From positions 36,082 through 100,081 of the forward strand of contig JAECUM010000821.1 of assembly GCA_016617855.1 (NCBI GenBank): 64,000 bases of DNA, written 5' to 3'. Made by a program: the position numbers and the translations under genes. The notes below the pieces were generated by a model. That model ran no database searches. It was not told where the DNA came from and worked only from the letters and a program-made list of their open reading frames with translations. Positions within the stretch are counted from its first letter, which is position 1. Every line of letters begins with the position of its first letter. This DNA is from Megalonaias nervosa (taxonomy: Eukaryota > Mollusca > Bivalvia > Unionida > Unionidae). Below are positions 61,458-64,000 of the stretch, piece by piece.

Positions 61458-62580
61458 AAAAAACCCTAATTATAACACCAGTTCAATAGGAAACATATTT
61501 TTGGGGGACCCAAATGCATGCACAGACATCTTGACAAACTTTAAATACCAAAGTCAAACCGACGATGTTTTATGCTGATTGAGCCCTTCAGTAATCCAAT
61601 CATAATCAATTAATCTCTAATCCTTTCAGAATTAAATCTAATTACACACATGATAATCCATATTGACAAACTTCAAACACTGAAACAAACAGACTGACAA
61701 CAAAATCAAATGGATGCTAGCTATTTATGCTGCTTGAAATCGGTAAGTGAACCATCTTGCCCTGCTTATGCCAGGTCACTGCAATGCAATCACAGGCAGT
61801 ATTACTATAAATAGACAGCATAATGGTCAATCTCCCTTTCAGCTGTATTTCGAAATTAAATGTAGAAAGAGCAGAATACTGAGCCTAATTAAAATACAGA
61901 CACTTTAAAAGTAGAATGTAATTGTCAATTCTTTTACCACCAATCAATTTTGCCCTGCAGATCATATGCTACAAAACCATTTACCCACATCAGGGTTAAG
62001 ATAAACTGACTAAATAAGGATGAAAAAATGAAATTAAGAAGTAAATATATTTATTTGAATACCTCTGTCTGCACAAGTAGACTGTGGCATTGATGGTTTA
62101 AAAGCCCTAATACAGCATCATGGAAACAAAGAAGAAGAAATCTGGCATAGTAGTCAGTAAACAACTGATTAAAGAAAGTAAGTTAATGTTAGTAAAAACT
62201 CCTATTTATCCTAAAGATAACATCTGTAAGCTCTGGAAATTTGTACATAACTGCCATAAAGATCATTTTCCCAACATATTCAAGCTGATGAAGAAGCACA
62301 GAACAATATTCATACACATATTAGGAACAGAGAATGCGCAGAAATAACAGACAGAATAATGCTTATACGACAAGAGTATACAATAAGTGGTGACATCTTT
62401 TAAAGATTCTGATTTCACTGGAGTTCTAAGAAAGCCAAGCAGGAAGAAAGAGATACAGATATTGAAGTGTTAGGTAAATACAAAACTATGACCATTTCTT
62501 CCTGTCCTGCCACCCACCCCCCACCCCGCTTATTTTCTACTACCCCCTTATTTTGGTGACAAAGGGGAGGTCCCCCTTAG
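60499..62580. other. Intron 1 side of DNAJB11, no exon found
   Basis: Searched on the minus strand for a signal-peptide exon ending in phase 2 with a GT donor; no convincing candidate. Contains the TA microsatellite and otherwise unique AT-rich DNA. Confidence 0.45.
61381..61454. repeat. TA microsatellite, about 37 units
   Basis: Uninterrupted alternating AT/TA from 61381 into AAAG at about 61455. Confidence 0.92.
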
Positions 62581-62582
62581 AT

Positions 62583-62842
62583 AATGTTGTTGTTGTTGTT
62601 GCTGTGGGGCTTAACGCCACTTTTCAGCACACGATAGGCTATACATGGCGGCCAGTATTAATGGTGGAGGAAGAAACCGGGAAATCCCCGTAAAGAACCA
62701 CCAACCCACGAGAAGCTACTGGCAAGCTTTCTCACATATCCACATTCGCCGAATCCTAGACTCGAACCCACGCAGACAGAGGTGAGATGGCAGTGATCCG
62801 TAACGGAAAGCTCTTTAGACCACTCGGCCACTCGGGCCCACC
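62583..62842 (-). mobile_element. SINE family 3 with tRNA Leu/Ser-like head
   Basis: On the minus strand it begins GGGCCCGAGTGGCCGAGTGG, a class II tRNA-type A box, followed by B box GGGTTCGAGTC, then the core GGGATTTCCCGGTTTCTTCC and GAAAAGTGGCGTTAAGCCCC, ending in an AAC-repeat tail. Complete copy; truncated relatives at 58548 and 63398. Confidence 0.85.
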
Positions 62843-63397
62843 CCCCTTAGATAAAATCCTGGCAGAATCTCTTAAATTGTACATGGAGAACAAATCTGGG
62901 ATTTCTCTAACTATGCTGAGATATTTAACCAGTGAATGATGGTGTCGATGGAATAAATAAAATTAGCACAGAATAAGTATAGGGGCAAATTTCAAACTGC
63001 TCAAGTTGATCACCTTGTGTAAATTCTTTAAATTAAAAATATAGACTATGACTATTTTATCAATAATGTCCATCTTCACTAGCAAATACAAGAACCTGTG
63101 GCCGCAGTAGTCTTTTGCACTTGCAGAAAGTAAAATGTGATAAGATTTTGCTGGTATTCATCCTCATTCCCATGCATTGATTTGTTCTAGATGAGATTTA
63201 TTATTTCTTCTGTTTTGAAGATAACACTGTAATGTTTTCCAAGTTTAAGTGAGACAGGAAACTTGTAATAAGATATTTTCAGAACATTAATGATATACAA
63301 AACAAACTTAGGGTCTGGTGGCTAAAGTTAGTTAAATGGAGTCACCATTAAATGACCTAACACAATGAATAAAACTTGCTGACAACCAACAGGTAGT

Positions 63398-63462
63398 TGT
63401 TGTTGTTGTAGGGTTTAATGCCACTTTTCAGCACAAGATAGGCTATACATGGTGGCCAGTAT
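63398..63462 (-). mobile_element. SINE family 3, 3' fragment
   Basis: TTGTTGTTGTAGGGTTTAAT, then GCCACTTTTCAGCACAAGAT and a broken core that ends at the LINE-like sequence following it. Confidence 0.7.
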
Positions 63463-63649
63463 AATAATAATAATGAGGACTTTGTATTACGCCTAATCTT
63501 TAGAAGCTCTAAGTGCTTTAAAACATTTGACAACACTATAAAAAAAACCATATATCATGATATGATTACAAAAATAAAAACAAACACCATGAAATTAGAA
63601 ACAGAAAACATGCTGTAAATATTTAAGGTAAGGATACATTATAAGGATA

Positions 63650-64000
63650 CATTATTAGGTCTTTAAGTCTGTTCTTGCAGTTGAAATAGGTGAGTTTTAA
63701 GAGCGCTCTCGAATGAGATCACTGTGTCTTTGTGTCTAAGTGCAGTGGGCAATTCGTTCCACATTGCTGGGCCCTGGTATGCAAAAGAGCGTTGTCCATA
63801 TGATTTCATTTTCGTAGTTGGAATAATGAGAATACAAGTGTCAGAAGAGGAGCGTAAGTATCTTGCTGGTGTGTACACATGGGTGAGGTCAGATAGGTAT
63901 GTTGGACTGGAGCCCGTCAGTGAAACGTAGCACAGAGAACAAATTTTGTGTGTTTAATTCTGCATCAAATGGATAGCCAGTGTAGGGTACAGAGCAGGGG
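63650..64000 (-). mobile_element. 3' end of a CR1/L2/Jockey-like LINE, continues past the window
   Basis: Encodes YLSDLTHVYTPARYLRSSSD, then [20 protein letters not shown] and [11 protein letters not shown], the standard ORF2 end. Closely related to 26930-27440. The frame is open over about 100 codons but broken further upstream. Confidence 0.78.

Noticed and set aside
62720..62842. Possible tRNA gene (A and B boxes)
   Set aside because: The sequence continues into a SINE core repeated at 58548 and 63398 and lacks a proper tRNA 3' half.

Overview
This window is animal nuclear DNA, AT-rich and intron-dominated. The SINE types and overall repeat style suggest a mollusc or another lophotrochozoan, but I cannot name the species. 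The only host gene I can support is a DNAJB11/ERdj3-type ER co-chaperone on the minus strand. Nine coding exons (numbered 2 to 10) lie between 60498 and 5075 and follow the family from the J-domain to the C-terminal residues. Exon 1, with the start codon and signal peptide, was not found. Everything else is introns and the 3' flank.

Intron 8 (8606-26460) holds a complete but decayed Polinton/Maverick (adintovirus-like) element of about 14.3 kb at 10051-24356. It has about 280-bp terminal inverted repeats and a 6-bp target duplication, ATTGGA. From left to right its genes are: packaging ATPase (-), zinc-ribbon plus parvovirus-type phospholipase A2 (+), retroviral-type integrase (+), a very large protein joining family B DNA polymerase, SF1 helicase and an HNH-like nuclease (-), an AT-rich satellite block, a small acidic ORF (+), and a minus-strand virion block. 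The virion block contains a penton-like minor capsid protein, a membrane protein, a fibre-like protein, an adenain-type protease, a pX-like minor virion protein, the major capsid protein and an N-terminal virion/scaffold-like protein. Nearly every gene carries stop codons (mostly TGA) or frameshifts, so this copy is dead. A 5'-truncated LINE has inserted into the major capsid gene with a 14-bp target duplication.

The other introns are full of minisatellites, SINEs, LINE fragments and non-autonomous DNA transposons. In three introns (4, 6 and 9) the minisatellite unit derives from the exon/intron donor junction itself, so tandem copies of 5' splice-site-like sequence follow the real exon. Two of these arrays were later split by, or abut, copies of a TA-flanked pogo/mariner-like transposon. 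A second transposon family has the 16-bp inverted end CAGACCTGCCAACCCT and 6-bp target duplications, and one copy is nested in a pogo-like copy.

The strongest candidate for something undescribed is the Polinton lineage defined by the single-frame PolB-helicase-HNH fusion. The donor-derived minisatellites are second.
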